This document shows, one piece after another, positions 62,348-64,000 of a DNA stretch of 64,000 nt (positions are counted from its first letter, which is position 1; every line of letters starts with the position of its first letter). Origin of the DNA: Dehalococcoidia bacterium (GTDB lineage: Bacteria; Chloroflexota; Dehalococcoidia; Dehalococcoidales; W498); NCBI GenBank assembly GCA_011170285.1, contig DUEE01000014.1, positions 62,001 to 126,000 on the forward strand, in the 5' to 3' direction. The position numbers and the translations under genes were made by a program. Under the pieces are notes generated by a model, which worked only from the letters and a program-made list of their open reading frames with translations, had not been told where the DNA came from and did no database searches.

Positions 62348-63549
62348 GATTCCATTCCTATTGCTTGGCAGGCAATCTCTAAGTCCTTATCGCCTCGACC
62401 TGAAAGATTGATGACTATAAGCTGCTCCTGCGGTAAATCGGTAGCTAGTTTGGCAGTATAATAAATAGCATGAGCTGGTTCCAGTGCTGGAATTATACCC
62501 TCGGTGCTACACAACAGTCTGAAGCCTTCTAATGCTTGGGTATCAGTAACGGCGACATAGGTGGCGCGACCTATATCTGTATAATAGCTATGTTCAGGTC
62601 CTACCCCTGGATAGTCAAGCCCAGGGGCAATGCTATGGGTGGTCAATATCTGACCATTTCTATCCTGCAGCAGATATGACTTAGCTCCATGTAATACTCC
62701 GACCTTGCCGGCAATTAGCGATGCCGCGTGTTGGTTGCTCTCCAGACCTTGTCCGGCTGCCTCAACGCCAATGAATTTGACACTTTTCTCGTTGAAGAAG
62801 GGATGGAATAAACCTATGGCATTACTGCCACCTCCGACGCAGGCAATCAGGTAGTCAGGCAGGCGGTGATACATAGCCCTGACCTGCTCCTTTGTTTCCT
62901 GTCCAATTACCGATTGAAAGTTGCGCACAATCATGGGATAGGGGTGCGGCCCTACAACTGAACCAAGAAGGTAGTAGGTATTGTGGACATTACTTACCCA
63001 GTCACGAATAGTTTCATTGATGGCGTCCTTTAAAGTACGACTGCCTGAGGATACAGGACGCACTTCGGCACCTAATAGTTTCATTTTGAGGACATTGGAT
63101 GACTGGCGTTTAATATCATCTTCTCCCATATATACGATGCAGTTGAGATTCAGCATGGCACACACGGTGGCCACAGCTACCCCGTGTTGTCCGGCACCGG
63201 TTTCAGCAATAATTCGTGTTTTACCCATATACTTGGCCAGTAGCCCTTGTCCTAAGGCATTGTTAATCTTGTGAGCTCCGGTGTGAGTTAGGTCTTCACG
63301 CTTAAGTAAGATAGTAGCCCCACCTATTTTTGCTGAGAGCTGTTGAGCCGGGTACAGGGGCGTAGGGCGACCAATATACCTTCGACATAACTGGAGGAAT
63401 TGTTGCTGGAAATCTGAATCAGTGATGGTTTCAGCGTAAGCCTGCTTAAGCTCGTTAAGGGCTGGTATTAATGTCTCAGGCACAAACTTCCCCCCAAACT
63501 GCCCGAAGTAACCACCAAGGTTAGGTAGCTGTCTATCCTTTGTTGTCAT
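62344..63549 (-). CDS. trpB: tryptophan synthase beta chain, TrpB1 type
   Basis: Canonical 401-residue TrpB that pairs with TrpA. '[22 protein letters not shown]', the PLP lysine in '[20 protein letters not shown]', '[14 protein letters not shown]'-type loop ('[17 protein letters not shown]'), '[15 protein letters not shown]' and '[13 protein letters not shown]' are all present. It overlaps trpF by 17 bases upstream and trpA by 4 downstream. Confidence 0.97.
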   Translation of the reverse strand: MTTKDRQLPNLGGYFGQFGGKFVPETLIPALNELKQAYAETITDSDFQQQFLQLCRRYIGRPTPLYPAQQLSAKIGGATILLKREDLTHTGAHKINNALGQGLLAKYMGKTRIIAETGAGQHGVAVATVCAMLNLNCIVYMGEDDIKRQSSNVLKMKLLGAEVRPVSSGSRTLKDAINETIRDWVSNVHNTYYLLGSVVGPHPYPMIVRNFQSVIGQETKEQVRAMYHRLPDYLIACVGGGSNAIGLFHPFFNEKSVKFIGVEAAGQGLESNQHAASLIAGKVGVLHGAKSYLLQDRNGQILTTHSIAPGLDYPGVGPEHSYYTDIGRATYVAVTDTQALEGFRLLCSTEGIIPALEPAHAIYYTAKLATDLPQEQLIVINLSGRGDKDLEIACQAIGMES

Positions 63550-64000
63550 CAGCCCTCCTTACTGCTTCAATGAAAGCCCTGATTTTAGCTATATCCTTAG
63601 CTCCTCCTACTTCCACACCCGAGGAGACATCTACTCCCCATGGTGCCACTATCTCAATTGCCTGGGCTACATTCTCCTGCGTAAGACCGCCAGCTATAAT
63701 CACTGGGAACTGCTCCGCTGCCTGCTGAGCCAGGCTCCAGTCGAAGGTCATTCCTGTACCGCCATACTTGTCTCTGACCTGGGAATCAAGGAGGCAGACA
63801 CACCTTTGGCTGGATAGTATTCCTACCCCTCTAGCCAAATCCTCACTGATTTCCTCAGGGCGCTGCCCCGGCTTTATCCGAATTGCCTTAATTAGCGGCT
63901 TAGTAATCTGGTGGCAATATTCCCAGGATTCATCACCACTTAACTGAACCCAGTCCAGATTGCAGGAACTGGCAATCCTATTTACCTCATCGGCTGGCAT
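63533..64000 (-). CDS. trpF: phosphoribosylanthranilate isomerase, N terminus beyond window
   Basis: Partial: 155 residues of a TIM barrel of about 210. '[15 protein letters not shown]', '[22 protein letters not shown]', '[50 protein letters not shown]' identify TrpF, with the catalytic Asp in the LLDSQ segment. The catalytic Cys near the N terminus is outside. The frame is open to the right edge, so the ATG at the edge is not the true start. It is transcribed ahead of trpB. Confidence 0.93.
   Translation of the reverse strand: MPADEVNRIASSCNLDWVQLSGDESWEYCHQITKPLIKAIRIKPGQRPEEISEDLARGVGILSSQRCVCLLDSQVRDKYGGTGMTFDWSLAQQAAEQFPVIIAGGLTQENVAQAIEIVAPWGVDVSSGVEVGGAKDIAKIRAFIEAVRRADDNKG

Noticed and set aside
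1-64000. CRISPR arrays, insertion sequences, prophage or integron features
   Set aside because: No regularly spaced repeats, transposase or integrase motifs, or terminal inverted repeats were found; the only clear repeat is the 6585-7309 tandem duplication.

Overview
The window looks like chromosomal core DNA of an anaerobic bacterium, most likely a Chloroflexota of the Dehalococcoidia type. This is inferred from gene content and style, without a database search. Base composition is intermediate (mid-40s % GC by eye). TTG and GTG starts are frequent, and Shine-Dalgarno sites are of the AAGGAGG type. The regulatory and housekeeping genes are of Gram-positive style: a GAAC-N4-GTTC SOS box, RNase Y, PlsY, RecX, and zinc-type S14, S4 and adenylate kinase. 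Energy genes are strictly anaerobic in type (heterodisulfide-reductase-like and Flx-like proteins). No rRNA, tRNA, CRISPR array, insertion sequence or phage gene was recognised. Almost all the DNA is coding and intact.

Layout. 1-2.8 kb: the end of a RelA/SpoT gene, rpsT, lexA with a perfect SOS box, and a class II aldolase-family gene. 2.8-5.1 kb (minus): a dnaJ-like gene, ilvE and plsY as one operon. 5.2-9.5 kb: a sugar-nucleotide pyrophosphorylase, a tandem duplication of a small zinc-ribbon gene whose copies each carry the same structured leader, then prfA-prmC. 9.5-14 kb: a glutaminase-like protein that lacks its catalytic cysteine, followed by an OpuC-type osmoprotectant ABC transporter (permease, CBS-containing ATPase, permease, lipoprotein) and a strong terminator. 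14-34 kb: one very long ribosomal super-operon (str, S10, spc, alpha and L13/S9 blocks with secY, adk, map, infA, rpoA and truA) that lacks tuf. 34-35.7 kb: a sirtuin and a short-chain dehydrogenase.

35.7-44 kb (minus): nadE, recA, recX, rny, a YmdB-like phosphoesterase, a second plsY, a zinc-finger membrane protein, and a large membrane Fe-S oxidoreductase (HdrE/HdrD-like fusion). 44.3-51.2 kb: two convergent operons that together make a complete FlxDCBA + HdrCBA set. This should be a flavin-based electron-bifurcating NADH / ferredoxin / thiol-disulfide complex. 51.2-58.9 kb: surE, rpmH, rnpA, yidD, a beta-propeller lipoprotein, yidC, jag and ileS. 58.9-64 kb (minus): an HtrA-type lipoprotein protease, and trpF-trpB-trpA followed by a TrpB2-type second tryptophan synthase beta chain.

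Regulatory structure is readable in several places. Good sigma70-like promoters (TTGnnn-16/18-TAnnnT, often with an extended TGn -10) precede lexA, the zinc-ribbon pair, the pseudo-glutaminase, rpsL (two in tandem), recA, nadE, flxD, hdrC, surE and htrA. Those for recA, hdrC, htrA and nadE lie so close to the start codon that leaderless mRNAs are expected. The most unusual items are: the duplicated zinc-ribbon gene with its covarying leader and ATT-for-ATG start; an identical 12-mer placed exactly 17 bp upstream of the -35 box of two unrelated operons; a perfect 15-bp hairpin in the rpsL leader; and a flxB gene whose expected TTG start reads TAG.
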